DNA of 64,000 nucleotides. Origin: Silene conica. Taxonomy: Eukaryota > Streptophyta > Magnoliopsida > Caryophyllales > Caryophyllaceae. The stretch lies in assembly GCA_029255685.2 (NCBI GenBank), contig CM055313.2:50810579-50874578 (forward strand). The letters run 5' to 3'. The notes under the pieces are model-generated. The model searched no databases, was not told the origin of the DNA, and saw only the letters and a program-made list of their open reading frames with translations. Made by a program: the position numbers and the translations under genes. The first letter of the stretch is position 1. Each line of letters opens with the position of its first letter. Positions 1 through 10,363 of the stretch are shown in pieces.

Positions 1-1615
1 CACCACGATCAGAACGTAGTGCTTTAATCTTTCTACCCAGCTGGTTCTGTACCCGATTCTGGTATTCTTTGAACTTGTCAAAGGATTCACTTTTATGTTT
101 CATCAAGTAGACATAGCCATATCTACTCAAATCATCCGTGAAAGTGATGAAATACCTATAGCCTTCTCGTGCGTTGATCGACATAGGGCCACATACGTCC
201 GTATGTATGAGTCCTAATAGGTCGGCAGCGCGCATTCCAACACCTTTGAAGGAAATACGAGTCATCTTGCCGATGAGACATGATTCACACGTGCCATATG
301 ATTCGAAATCAAAGGGCGAGATAGCTCCGTTCTGTATGAGCTGTTTTACACGTTTCTCATTTATGTGTCCCATACGACAATGCCATAAGTAAGTTTGATC
401 TTTGTCACCTACCTTTAACCTTTTATTATTCACATGTAATATCTCGGTGGTTTGATCTAAAACATAAATTCCATTCATGGAAACTGCCTTGCCATATATC
501 ATATTGTGTAAGGAGAAAATACAGCTATTATTCTCTATTACAAATGAAAAGCCGAGTTTGTCAAGCGCAGAAACTGAAATAATGTTTTTGGACAAACTAG
601 GAACATAATAACAGTTATATAAAAATAACTCGAATCCACTTGGATGCTGGATCACGTATGTTCCCTTCGAGACTGCAGCAACACGTGCTCCATTCCCGAC
701 ACGCAGGTCCACCTCACCCTTGATTAGGGGTTCTTGGTTTCGGAGGCCATGCACATGATTACATAGATGAGAACCACAACCAGTATCAAGTACCCAAGTT
801 CCGCAACTTGCGTGGTTAATCTCAATCATGTAAATAAAAGAAGAAGAAGACATACCAACAGGAGTAACGCGGCCTGCCTTAATGTCCTCGCGATACACGG
901 GGCATGAGCGCCTCCAATGCCCAGTCTTGTGGCAATGGTGACATTCCATGCTAGTATCCTTGCTCTTTGTTTTGCCCTGTGAGTTGCTTGACTCACCTGG
1001 CCCACTCTTAGTAAATCCTGGTTTCTTGAACCTGGGCTTACCTACTGCTAGGTCGCCCTGAGCTTTAGCTTTACCCTTACCCTTACCCTTACTGGAGATC
1101 ATGAGAACATCTTGCTTCACGCTCCCACTTAATTTCAGATCCTTCTCGGTCTGTACGAGAAGGGAGTGGAGCTCATGAGGAGTCTTCTTCATGTCATTCA
1201 TGTAATAGTTGGCCCTAAAGAGGGCGAACCCATCATGAAGTGAATGAAGCATTCGATCAACGATTATGTTCTCACTGATCTTGCAGTTTAGGGCCTCCAG
1301 TTTCTCGATATTCTCAATCATGTTGAGAATATGTGGGCTAACAGCTTGGCCCTTCTGGAGTTTCGCCTCAAAGAAGCGACAGGTATGCTCATAAGAAACG
1401 ATTCTCGGAGCCTTGGAGAATTCGTTAGAGAGCGTGGTGAAAATCTTGTTTGCACCATGGGATATGAAGCGTCTTTGCAAATTTGATTCCATTGCATAGA
1501 TGAGTACGTTCTTTATCGCACCCGCTTCCATAACGAAATCGCTATGGGCGCGAATTTCGTTGGCTCTAGCTCCAGTTCCTGGGTGTGCCGGAATGGGCTC
1601 AGTTTGACCCATCAT
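1..1615 (-). CDS. gag-pol polyprotein of copia element A, partial (Gag capsid, zinc knuckle, protease, integrase start)
   Basis: Open reading frame starting at the ATG at 1615 and still open at base 1 (538 codons seen). Residues about 15-170 look like the copia Gag capsid (UBN2-type) domain, with a YEHTCRFFEAKLQKG-like stretch. A lysine-rich linker follows, then a CCHC zinc knuckle (C225, C228, H233, C238). The aspartic protease motif DTG is at 277-279. The integrase HHCC zinc site has H412 and H417, and the first two catalytic aspartates are D473 (HTDVCGP) and D536 (LRSDRG), 62 residues apart. The third acidic residue, reverse transcriptase and RNase H would lie left of the window. A stop two codons above this ATG cuts it off from the original N-terminus, which lies in another frame at 1599-1712. 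The polyprotein would assemble virus-like particles and process and integrate the element cDNA. Confidence 0.9.
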   Translation of the reverse strand, partial: MMGQTEPIPAHPGTGARANEIRAHSDFVMEAGAIKNVLIYAMESNLQRRFISHGANKIFTTLSNEFSKAPRIVSYEHTCRFFEAKLQKGQAVSPHILNMIENIEKLEALNCKISENIIVDRMLHSLHDGFALFRANYYMNDMKKTPHELHSLLVQTEKDLKLSGSVKQDVLMISSKGKGKGKAKAQGDLAVGKPRFKKPGFTKSGPGESSNSQGKTKSKDTSMECHHCHKTGHWRRSCPVYREDIKAGRVTPVGMSSSSFIYMIEINHASCGTWVLDTGCGSHLCNHVHGLRNQEPLIKGEVDLRVGNGARVAAVSKGTYVIQHPSGFELFLYNCYYVPSLSKNIISVSALDKLGFSFVIENNSCIFSLHNMIYGKAVSMNGIYVLDQTTEILHVNNKRLKVGDKDQTYLWHCRMGHINEKRVKQLIQNGAISPFDFESYGTCESCLIGKMTRISFKGVGMRAADLLGLIHTDVCGPMSINAREGYRYFITFTDDLSRYGYVYLMKHKSESFDKFKEYQNRVQNQLGRKIKALRSDRG

Positions 1616-1712
1616 TCCTCAGTCTTGTGGACTGATTCATGGAGTCCATGAAGGCTTTTAGCCAGGATTCACGTGCTAGCTTGGCACTTGGCATTGGGTC
1701 TTCACCAGCCAT
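1599..1712 (-). pseudogene. gag N-terminal fragment of element A, split off by a frameshift
   Basis: ATG at 1712 opens a 37-codon frame beginning MAGEDPMPSAKLARESWLKA and ending at TGA (1599). It reads like the start of a copia Gag (WLKAFMDSMNQS) and overlaps the start of the long gag-pol frame in a different phase. The simplest reading is that a 1- or 2-base indel near 1600-1620 broke one original gag start, leaving translation to the ATGs at 1615/1612. The alternative, that 1615 is the natural start, is less likely because the fragment looks like conserved Gag sequence. Confidence 0.6.
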
Positions 1713-3380
1713 TTAGTTATACAACAGTTTAATTGAACGTTTTCTAGACTGAAAAGAAGATAAAACAAAACCATATAAGCAACTCATTGTTGTGATTTAA
1801 GTCTATATTAAATTGAATTTAAACTCGTAGACTCATCCATTTATATAATTGATCTCCCTCAAGAATTATATAAATGATCCCAAGACTCAATTTCCGTATA
1901 TTGATAAGCCCACAGTTTGGCTAATTCCACCGTTGGAACTCTTGGTCGATAGATTTCCGTAAATCCTATCTATTAGTCCATCTCAGTCACTGGATATTAT
2001 CGAGTGACCATGATGTTGAGATAAAATAAATCATTTGTTCCCACTTACCCGACGTAGAAGGGGTCATATTATGCCTACCGACGAAGAAGGGATTCATGGG
2101 AGGCTGATTTATAAAGACTAGTCTCAATTTTTGGTTATACGAGGAAGACCCCATCAACTTTTATTTATTCATATTAAGTGAACTAATATCTAGCAAATGC
2201 GTGAATGAATTAAATAAAGTGATGGCTTTGCTATTGACATGTGACATCTGTATTGTCACAGAAAACTAACGCGTAACCTCTACATGAGTCAGTTTTCAGG
2301 CATGATATAGGTGGTTTGGTTTTAGGCGGAATATGATGCAAGCTATTATCGATGAAAGCATAAAGTGAAAGCAATAAACGTAAATAAAAGGTCCTAGTGT
2401 GGCCTATCCTACCAAAATAACATAAAACAACTTGGAATCCACCGTTGGACCTTAGAAGCTTGTCTTGATGTTCCATCTTGGTCCTTGCAGCGGGAGTGAG
2501 CATCCGGTCTCCGTCTTGTCTTTGGTCTTCACAAAATTACTAATTTAAATTACAAAAGTAGTCCTAGATACATTCTAATTTAAATACAAAAGTAATTACA
2601 TGGCAAAAACCCAAAACGGAGATTCAAGATCTCAAGATTACAAGCAAGACTGTGTCCCATCATTACGGTGACACAATCTTCTAAGGCCACACTAAGTTAC
2701 AACCGTTTGCAAAATTAAATACGTTATTGAAAGCATTCATTAGACATTCAACAAGACGATAAATAAAATGCATCAACTAAATAAAAATTCATACATGACA
2801 TAATACTATTATTATGATTAACAAATTTTTACCAAACCACCTTTTAGGATTAAAATTATGTGATTATACCGTTTTAACCACTTTAATTTTAATAAGTTTA
2901 TAATCCTATTATTTTAAACCGTTTTAAAATAATATGTATCAAACGAGGGTGAACCGTTTCACAAAATTAATAATATACTATTTCCGTATATAGTATATTA
3001 CTAAAGGCCATGTGAAAATAAAGCATGTTATTTTCGGAAAATAAAAAAAACGAGTCTGTTACAGGGGTGGTCTACCGACCCAAAAAACAGGTCTACCGAC
3101 CCAAAAAACAGGTCTACCGACCACCTGACGAAAAAATTTTTTTTTTTTTTTTTTTAAGCAGAATGGTCGACCGACCCGAAAAACAGGTCGACCGTCCACA
3201 AAACACGAAACCGAGTTTCTGAACACGATTTCTCACAAAAGATAAATTGTCGAAACAGAAAAACACGCAGGAGGCGGTCGACCGACCGCAACGGGGGGTC
3301 GATCGACCGACTTAGCGGCAGAAGACGATTTTTCAGGTTTTAAAACTTACGAAAAACACAAAGGTAAAATTTTCATGGCC
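1713..3380 (-). other. Untranslated leader of element A
   Basis: About 1.67 kb between primer binding site and gag, AT-rich, with no supported gene. Stretches such as the GAAGAAGGGATTCA, AAGTGAACTAAT and CCTAGT-TGGCC words recur in the leaders of elements B and C, so a long leader is shared between the families. The short frame at 2231-2503 on the minus strand lies in this leader and shows no recognisable domain. Confidence 0.7.
3069..3311. repeat. Degenerate GGTCGACCGACC repeat cluster in the element A leader
   Basis: Three direct copies of GGTCTACCGACC begin at 3069, 3090 and 3111 on a 21-bp period with A-runs between them. Then comes an A6/T-run of about 25 bp. Further related copies, GGTCGACCGACC at 3165 and near 3274-3311, contain the palindromes GGTCGACC and TCGATCGA. 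The track lies 70-330 bp downstream of the 5' LTR on the element's own strand. Confidence 0.8.
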
Positions 3381-3394
3381 TGGCTCTGATACCA
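3381..3394 (-). other. Primer binding site of element A (initiator Met-tRNA)
   Basis: Minus strand TGGTATCAGAGCCA, complementary to the 3' end of plant initiator Met-tRNA. It lies 2 bp inside the LTR boundary, the usual place for first-strand priming. Confidence 0.93.
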
Positions 3395-3396
3395 CT

Positions 3397-4386
3397 TGTG
3401 GGGAATATAACATGTATTCGCCCTAAACTTGCAGGATTATAATGAAATTTACAGTTGTGAATATAGTCATAAGTTAATTAAAAACATGAAAAAGAAATCA
3501 ACCTTTGGTCCTTTGTGCTTATGGCCTAAGAACAGGAATTAAAGTAAATTCCTTCCTATAACTTGCACCCGAGACTTGATTGAGATGATGCCGCGTGTGC
3601 TAGAAAATACTCTCCAATTGCCTTGCAATATGGGGAGAGCCTTTTGAGGTTTTAGATGTGAGATCTGAGTTTTGGGAAAATAATGTTCTCAAAACCCTAA
3701 TTGTGAGAATAATAAATCACCAGTGTCTGACATAAGGAGAAAGACTCTCCTTATGTAGCCATAGGGTCGGCCGAATGGTCTTTTGGTAAGGGTGGGCTTT
3801 TTCCACTCTTACCTTATTCCTTTGCGTGATTCGACCCATTTAGCTATAAGTTATTCGCGGGATTTTTATTATAAATCGTATACGTGTTATCAGATACTAA
3901 TGTAGTCGATGTATTAATAATGGTCTGATAAAATTACGATATTGTATAATTACCCAAATTAATATAACTGTTTATATTAATACGCGAATATAATATTTAA
4001 TTAAATATAACCGTTTATATTTAATTTACGAATTAATCATGTAATCCGTATCAGCTAAAATTATTTAATCCGTATTAAATAATAATCTCAACATCTCATT
4101 GACTAATTTAATAGTCAATACCTCTGACTAACTGTTTAGTCATATCCGGCATAAATGTGACTGTATTTTCATACCTTCACATCTCTCAAACGTGTCCTAT
4201 AGGTGTGACGTATAGGGACCAGTTGACCACCGCCATCCGTATGACAATAACGTCAAACTTATCTAGCAAGCCAACCGTTATTGATAAACGTGGATCAACT
4301 GATAATAATACAAAAGTATGCCCTTGTGATCCTTTAAGAGATTTAGTAAGTCATTGTACTAACTGTCAAGGACACCAGCCCCAACA
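3397..4386 (-). repeat. 5' LTR of copia element A
   Basis: 990 bp. On the minus strand it starts TGTTGGGGCTGGTGTCC and ends at ...CCCCACA next to the primer binding site, giving the TG...CA form on both strands. The start has the same form as the LTRs of B and C (TGTTGGAGTGAGTGTCC). The outer boundary is set at 4386 because the next bases read as a polypurine tract on the minus strand. Confidence 0.8.
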
Positions 4387-4460
4387 ATCTCCCACTTGTC
4401 CGTACAAGGGTATGTGCAATGACGTTATCACACTACATGTGGAGGACACAAGCTCCAACA
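4387..4460 (-). other. 74-bp extension outside the element A LTR: polypurine tract plus second LTR-like end
   Basis: On the minus strand this segment starts TGTTGGAGCTTGTGTCCTC, closely matching the first 45 bp of the B and C LTRs (both share TAGTGTGAT and ACGTCA). It ends with GGACAAGTGGGAGAT, the polypurine tract found just before the 3' LTRs of B and C. The element therefore ends with a stub of another LTR, a polypurine tract, then its own full LTR. It looks like a remnant of a tandem or nested copy whose interior was deleted. The 5S spacer resumes at 4461. Confidence 0.7.
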
Positions 4461-4625
4461 TAAAATGCGTATATCACGTCGAAATAATAAATTTGAAACA
4501 CAAAATCGTCCAAATCGGACACTCCGGGAGCAAGTTACGGCCTGTTGAAGACACAGAGCCGTGACGGGATAATGAGAGGACTACCGGAACTCAGTTTATG
4601 TTGAACAGAGACGAAAATGGGGTAA

Positions 4626-4631
4626 TATAAG
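4626..4631 (+). promoter_or_regulatory. 5S upstream TATA-like element (representative copy)
   Basis: TATAAG at -28 to -23 from the first 5S gene, the position reported for plant 5S promoters. The same box precedes nearly every gene, as TATAAG or TATAAA. The usual C at -1 is a T here in almost all units. Confidence 0.7.
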
Positions 4632-4653
4632 CAAATTTGTGATGAAAGTCTAT

Positions 4654-4773
4654 GGGTGCGATCATACCATCACTAATGCACCGGATCCCATCAGAACTCC
4701 GCTGTCAAGCGTGCTTGGGCGAGAGTAGTACTAGGATAGGTGACCTCTTGGGAAGGCCTCGTGTTGCACCTCT
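4654..4773 (+). rRNA. 5S rRNA gene 1, class A
   Basis: First complete gene after element A. Full length. Differences include ACCATCAC near the 5' end, GGATAGG in box C and a CACCTCT end. Confidence 0.93.
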
Positions 4774-5022
4774 CTTTTTCTAAATTTCGTTTTTCCTTTG
4801 GTTTTTTTCTTATTTTCGTGTTATTAACGAATAAAATTCGTATATCACGTCGAAATAATAAATTTGAAAAAAAAATAGTCCAAATCGGACACTCCGGGAG
4901 CAAGTTACGGCCTGTCGAAGACACGTAGGTGTGACGGTATAATGGGCGGACTACGGAACTCAGTTTATGTTGAACAGAGACGAAAATGGGGTAATATAAG
5001 CAAATTTGTGATGAAAGTCAAT

Positions 5023-5142
5023 GGGTGCGATCATACCAGCACTAATGCACCGGATCCCATCAGAACTCCGTAGTTAAGCGCGCTTGTGCGAAAGTAGTAC
5101 TAGGATGGGTGATCTCCTGGGAAGGCCTCGTGTTACACCCCC
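5023..5142 (+). rRNA. 5S rRNA gene 2, class B
   Basis: Full length; keeps the standard GGGTGCGATC start unlike most class B copies. GTGATCTCC in box C. Confidence 0.93.
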
Positions 5143-5398
5143 TTTTTTTTTCTAAATTTCGTTTTTCCTTTGGTTTTTTTTTCTTATGTTCATGTTATTA
5201 ACGAATAAAATGCGTATATCACGTCGAAATAATAAATTTGAAAAAAAAAATCGTCCAAATCGGACACTCCGAGAGCAAGTTACGGCCTGTCGAAGACACG
5301 GAGGCGTGACGGTATAATGAGAGGACTACCGGAACTCAGTTTATGTTGAACAGAGACGAAAATGGGGTAATATAAGCAAATTTGTGATGAAAGTCTAT

Positions 5399-5518
5399 GG
5401 GTGCGATCATACCAGCACTAATGCACCGGATCCCATCAGAACTCCGCTGTCAAGCGTGCTTGGGCGAGAGTAGTACTAGGATGGGTGACCTCCTGGGAAG
5501 GCCTCGTTTTGCACCCCT
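5399..5518 (+). rRNA. 5S rRNA gene 3, class A
   Basis: Full length, one of the copies nearest the plant consensus; CTCGTTTTGC replaces CTCGTGTTGC near the 3' end. Confidence 0.95.
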
Positions 5519-5769
5519 CTTTTCCTAAATTTCGTTTTTCCTTTGGTTTTTTTCTCATTTTCGTATTATTAACGAATAAAATGCGTATATCACGTCGAAA
5601 TTATAAATTTGAGAAAAACAATCGTCCTAATCGGATACTCCGGGAGCAAGTTACGGCCTGTCGAAGACACAGAGGCGTGACGGGATAAAGAGAGGACTAG
5701 CGAAACTCAGTTTATGTTGAACAGAGACGAAAATGATGTAATATAAGCAAATTTATGATGAAAGTGTAT

Positions 5770-5888
5770 GGGTGCGATCATACTAGCACTAATGCATCGG
5801 ATCCCATCAGAACTCCGCAGTGAAGCGTGCTTGGGCGAGAGTATTACTAGGATGGGAAACCTTCTGGGAAGGCCTCGTGTTCACCCCT
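5770..5888 (+). rRNA. 5S rRNA gene 4, class C
   Basis: One base short at the 3' end (GTGTTCACCCC). Also GTATTACTAG and CCTTCTGGG in the box C area. Likely non-functional. Confidence 0.92.
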
Positions 5889-6140
5889 TTTTGTCTAAAT
5901 TTAGTTTTTCCTTTGGATTTTTTTTCTTATTTTCGTGTTATTAACGAATAAAATGCGTATATCATGTCGAAATAATAAATTTGAAAAAAAAATCGTCCTA
6001 ATCGGACACTCCGGGAGCAAGTTACGGGCTGTCGAAGACACGGAGGCGTGACGGGATAATGAGAGGACTACCGAAACTCAGTTTATGTTGAATAGAGACA
6101 AAAATGGGGTAATATAAGCAAATTTTTGATAAAAGTGTAT

Positions 6141-6260
6141 GGGTGCGGTCATACCAGCACTAATGCACCGGATCCCATCAGAACTCCGTAGTTAAGCGCG
6201 CTTGTGCGAAAGTAGTACTAGGATGGGTGACCTCCTGGGAAGGCCTCGTGTTACACCCCC
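6141..6260 (+). rRNA. 5S rRNA gene 5, class B
   Basis: Full length with the class B GCGGTC start. Confidence 0.93.
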
Positions 6261-6516
6261 TTTTTTTTCTAAATTTCGTTTTTCCTTTGGTTTTTTTTTC
6301 TTATGTTCATGTTATTAACGAATAAAATGCGTATATCACGTCGAAATAATAAATTTGAAAAAAAAAAATCGTCCAAATCGGACACTCCGAGAGCAAGTTA
6401 CGGCCTGTCGAAGACACGGAGGCGTGACGGTATAATGAGAGGACTACCGGAACTCAGTTTATGTTGAACAGAGACGAAAATGGGGTAATATAAGCAAATT
6501 TGTGATGAAAGTCTAT

Positions 6517-6636
6517 GGGTGCGATCATACCAGCACTAATGCACCGGATCCCATCAGAACTCCGCTGTCAAGCGTGCTTGGGCGAGAGTAGTACTAGGAT
6601 GGGTGACCTCCTGGGAAGGCCTCGTGTTGCACCCCT
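6517..6636 (+). rRNA. 5S rRNA gene 6, class A
   Basis: The cleanest class A copy in array 1. Against the angiosperm consensus as I know it, the visible changes are CAGTT to CTGTC and AGTCC to AGGCC. Confidence 0.96.
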
Positions 6637-6887
6637 CTTTTCCTAAATTTTGTTTTTCCTTTGGTTTTTTTCTCATTTTCGTATTATTAACGAATAAAAT
6701 GCGTATATCACGTCGAAATAATAAATTTGAAAAAAACAATCGTCCTAATCGGATACTCCGGGAGCAAGTTACGGCCTGTCGAAGACACAGAGGCGTGACG
6801 GGATAAAGAGAGGACTAGCGAAACTCAGTTTATGTTGAACAGAGACGAAAATGATGTAATATAAGCAAATTTATGATGAAAGTGTAT

Positions 6888-7007
6888 GGGTGCGATCATA
6901 CTAGCACTAATGCATCGGATCCCATCAGAACTCCGCAGTGAAGCGTGCTTGGGCGAGAGTAGTACTAGGATGGGAAACCTCCTGGGAAGGCCTCGTGTTG
7001 CACCCCT
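6888..7007 (+). rRNA. 5S rRNA gene 7, class C
   Basis: Full length; TACTAGCAC, GCATCGG and the box C change GGGAAACC. Confidence 0.93.
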
Positions 7008-7258
7008 TTTTGTCTAAATTTAGTTTTTCCTTTGGTTTTTTTTCTTATTTTCGTGTTATTAACGAATAAAATGCGTATATCATGTCGAAATAATAAATTT
7101 GAAAAAAAAATCGTCCTAATCGGACACTCCGGGAGCAAGTTACGGCATGTCGAATACACGGAGGCGTGACGGGATAATGAGAGGACTACCGAAACTCAGT
7201 TTATGTTGAATAGAGACGAAAATGGGGTAATATAAGCAAATTTTTGATAAAAGTGTAT

Positions 7259-7378
7259 GGGTGCGGTCATACCAGCACTAATGCACCGGATCCCATCAGA
7301 ACTCCGTAGTTAAGCGCGCTTGTGCGAAAGTAGTACTAGGATGGGTGACCTCCTGGGAAGGCCTCGTGTTACACCCCC
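7259..7378 (+). rRNA. 5S rRNA gene 8, class B
   Basis: Full length, GCGGTC start; first B of the C-B dimer run. Confidence 0.93.
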
Positions 7379-7632
7379 TTTTTTTTTCTAAATTTCGTTT
7401 TTCCTTTGGTTTTTTTCTTATGTTCGTGTTATTAACGAATAAAATGTGTATATCACGTCGAAATAATAAATTTGAAAAAAAAAATCGTCCAAATCGGACA
7501 CTCCGGGAGCAAGTTACGGCCGGTCGAAGACACGGAGGCGTGACGGTATAATGAGAGGACTACCGGAACTCAGTTTATGTTGAACAGAGACGAAAATGAT
7601 GTAATATAAGCAAATTTATGATGAAAGTGTAT

Positions 7633-7752
7633 GGGTGCGATCATACTAGCACTAATGCATCGGATCCCATCAGAACTCCGCAGTGAAGCGTGCTTGGGCG
7701 AGAGTAGTACTAGGATGGGAAACCTCCTGGGAAGGCCTCGTGTTGCACCCCT
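7633..7752 (+). rRNA. 5S rRNA gene 9, class C
   Basis: Full length; followed by the spacer variant CTAAATTTACTTTT. Confidence 0.93.
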
Positions 7753-8005
7753 TTTTGTCTAAATTTACTTTTTCCTTTGGTTTTTTTTTCTTATTTTCGT
7801 GTTATTAACGAATAAAATGCGTATATCATGTCGAAATAATAAATTTGAAAAAAAAAATCGTCCTAATCGGACACTCCGGGAGCAAGTTACGGCATGTCGA
7901 ACACACGGAGGCGTGACGGGATAATGAGAGGACTACCGAAACTCAGTTTATGTTGAATAGAGACGAAAATGGGGTAATATAAGCAAATTTTTGATAAAAG
8001 TGTAT

Positions 8006-8125
8006 GGGTGCGGTCATACCAGCACTAATGCACCGGATCCCATCAGAACTCCGTAGTTAAGCGCGCTTGTGCGAAAGTAGTACTAGGATGGGTGACCTCC
8101 TGGGAAGGCCTCGTGTTACACCCCC
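8006..8125 (+). rRNA. 5S rRNA gene 10, class B
   Basis: Full length, GCGGTC start; near-duplicate of the gene at 7259. Confidence 0.93.
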
Positions 8126-8379
8126 TTTTTTTTTCTAAATTTCGTTTTTCCTTTGGTTTTTTTCTTATGTTCGTGTTATTAACGAATAAAATGTGTATAT
8201 CACGTCGAAATAATAAATTTGAAAAAAAAAATCGTCCAAATCGGACACTCCGGGAGCAAGTTACGGCCGGTCGAAGACACGGAGGCGTGACGGTATAATG
8301 AGAGGACTACCGGAACTCAGTTTATGTTGAACAGAGACGAAAATGATGTAATATAAGCAAATTTATGATGAAAGTGTAT

Positions 8380-8499
8380 TGGTGCGATCATACTAGCACT
8401 AATGCATCGGATCCCATCAGAACTCCGCAGTGAAGCGTGCTTGGGCGAGAGTAGTACTAGGATGGGAAACCTCCTGGGAAGGCCTCGTGTTGCACCCCT
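8380..8499 (+). rRNA. 5S rRNA gene 11, class C
   Basis: Full length but the first base is T (TATTGGTGCG), breaking the terminal helix I pair. Confidence 0.92.
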
Positions 8500-8750
8500 T
8501 TTTGTCTAAATTTAGTTTTTCCTTTGGTTTTTTTTCTTATTTTCGTGTTATTAACGACTAAAGTGCGTATATCATGTCGAAATAATAAATTTGAAAAAAA
8601 AATCGTCCTAATCGGACACTCCGGGAGCAAGTTACGGGCTGTCGAAGACACGGAGGCGTGACGGGATAATGAGAGGACTACCGAAACTCAGTTTATGTTG
8701 AATAGAGACAAAAATGGGGTAATATAAGCAAATTTTTGATAAAAGTGTAT

Positions 8751-8870
8751 GGGTGCGGTCATACCAGCACTAATGCACCGGATCCCATCAGAACTCCGTA
8801 GTTAAGCGCGCTTGTGCGAAAGTAGTACTAGGATGGGTGACCTCCTGGGAAGGCCTCGTGTTACACCCCC
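8751..8870 (+). rRNA. 5S rRNA gene 12, class B
   Basis: Full length, GCGGTC start. Confidence 0.93.
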
Positions 8871-9125
8871 TTTTTTTTTTCTAAATTTCGTTTTTCCTTT
8901 GGTTTTTTTCTTATGTTCGTGTTATTAACGAATAAAATGTGTATATCACGTCGAAATAATAAATTTGAAAAAAAAAATCGTCCAAATCGGACACTCCGGG
9001 AGCAAGTTACGGCCGGTCGAAGACACGGAGGCGTGACGGTATAATGAGAGGACTACCGGAACTCAGTTTATGTTGAACAGAGACGAAAATGATGTAATAT
9101 AAGCAAATTTATGATGAAACTGTAT

Positions 9126-9245
9126 TGGTGCGATCATACTAGAACTAATGCATCGGATCCCATCAGAACTCCGCAGTGAAGCGTGCTTGGGCGAGAGTAG
9201 TACTAGGATGGGAAACCTCCTGGGAAGGCCTCGTGTTGCACCCCT
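9126..9245 (+). rRNA. 5S rRNA gene 13, class C
   Basis: First base T as in gene 11, plus CTAGAACTAAT. Last member of the dimer run. Confidence 0.92.
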
Positions 9246-9497
9246 TTTTGTCTAAATTTAGTTTTTCCTTTGGTTTTTTTTCTTATTTTCGTGTTATTAA
9301 CGAATAAAATGCGTATATCATGTCGAAATAATAAATTTGAAACACAAAATCGTCCAAATCGGACACTCCGGGAGCAAGTTACGGCCTGTCGAAGACACGG
9401 AGCCGTGACGGGATAATGAGAGGACTACCGGAACTCAGTTTATGTTGAACAGAGACGAAAATGGGGTAATATAAGCAAATTTGTGATGAAAGTCTAT

Positions 9498-9617
9498 GGG
9501 TGCGATCATACCATCACTAATGCACCGGATCCCATCAGAACTCCGCTGTCAAGCGTGCTTGGGCGAGAGTAGTACTAGGATGGGTGACCTCTTGGGAAGG
9601 CCTCGTGTTGCACCTCT
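9498..9617 (+). rRNA. 5S rRNA gene 14, class A
   Basis: Full length; ACCATCAC, CCTCTTGGG and a CACCTCT end, close to gene 1. Confidence 0.93.
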
Positions 9618-9867
9618 CTTTTTCTAAATTTTGTTTTTCCTTTGGTTTTTTTCTTATTTTCGTGTTATTAACGAATAAAATGCGTATATCACGTCGAAAT
9701 AATAAATTTGAAAAAAACATCGTCCCAATTGGACACTCCGGGAGCAAGTTACGGCCTGTCGAAGACACAAAGGCGTGACGGGATAATGAGAGGACTACCG
9801 AAACTCAATTTATGTTGAACAGAGACGAAAATGACTTAATATAAGCAAATTTGTGATGAAAGTGTAT

Positions 9868-9987
9868 GGGTGCGATCATACCAGCACTAATGCACCGGAT
9901 CCCATCAGAACTCCGCAGTTAAGCGTGCTTGTGCGAGAGTAGTACTAGGATGGGTGACCTCCTGGCAAGGTCTCGTGTTGCACCCCT
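9868..9987 (+). rRNA. 5S rRNA gene 15, D/F intermediate
   Basis: Full length with CAGTTAAGCGTGC of class D but TACTAGGATGG intact and the class F TGGCAAGG; also GGTCTCG. Sits just before the tetramer domain. Confidence 0.93.
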
Positions 9988-9988
9988 G

Positions 9989-9998
9989 TTTTTTTTTT
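9989..9998 (+). terminator. Pol III T-run terminator (representative long copy)
   Basis: Ten T residues one base after the gene end. T-runs of about 5 to 16 follow every complete gene. Class L runs are interrupted by an A, and the C gene at 18433 has lost its run. Confidence 0.75.
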
Positions 9999-10244
9999 AT
10001 AAATTTCGTTTTTCCTTTGGTTTTTTTTCTTATTTTCGTGTTATTAACGAATAAAATGCGTATATCACGTCGAAATAATAAATTTGAAACAAAAAATCGT
10101 CCAAATTGGACACTCCGGGAGCAAGTTACGGCCTGTCGAAGACAAGGAGGCGTGACAGGATAATGAGAAGACTACCGGAACTCAGTTTATGTTGAACAGA
10201 GACGAAAATGGGGTAATATAAACAAATTTGTGATGAAAGTGTAC

Positions 10245-10363
10245 GGGTGCGATCATACCAGCACTAATGCACCGGATCCCATCAGAACTCCGCAGTTAAG
10301 CGTGCTTGTGCGAGAGTAGTACTGGATGGGTGACCTCCTGGAAAGGCCTCGTGTTGCACCCCT
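10245..10363 (+). rRNA. 5S rRNA gene 16, class D
   Basis: One base lost at the box C edge (ACTGGATGG). Preceded by the GTACGGG leader. Opens tetramer copy 1. Confidence 0.93.

Larger units (their letters stand above)
1..4460 (-). mobile_element. Ty1/copia LTR retrotransposon A, 5' part (truncated by window edge)
   Basis: Read on the minus strand the order is LTR (3397-4386, with an extra 74 bp outside it), primer binding site, about 1.7 kb of leader, then gag, protease and the start of integrase running off the left edge. This order (protease-integrase before reverse transcriptase) is that of Ty1/copia elements. The right end abuts 5S spacer sequence directly at 4461 (TAAAATGCG). The other LTR and any target-site duplicate lie outside the window, so integrity and insertion age cannot be judged. 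It is related to but distinct from elements B and C. Confidence 0.93.
5399..9497 (+). repeat. A-C-B trimer and C-B dimer higher-order repeats of 5S units
   Basis: Class order from 5399 is A C B, A C B, C B, C B, C. The trimers start at 5399 and 6517 (1118 bp apart). The C members of the dimers start at 6888, 7633, 8380 and 9126 (745-747 bp apart). Copies share private variants, for example GAAAACAATCGTCC-type spacers after A and TTTTTGATAAAAG before B. Confidence 0.85.

Noticed and set aside
3397-4460. Cassandra-type element with a 5S promoter in its LTR
   Set aside because: None of the LTRs contains a 5S-like internal promoter; the elements are full-size copia elements inserted in 5S spacers.
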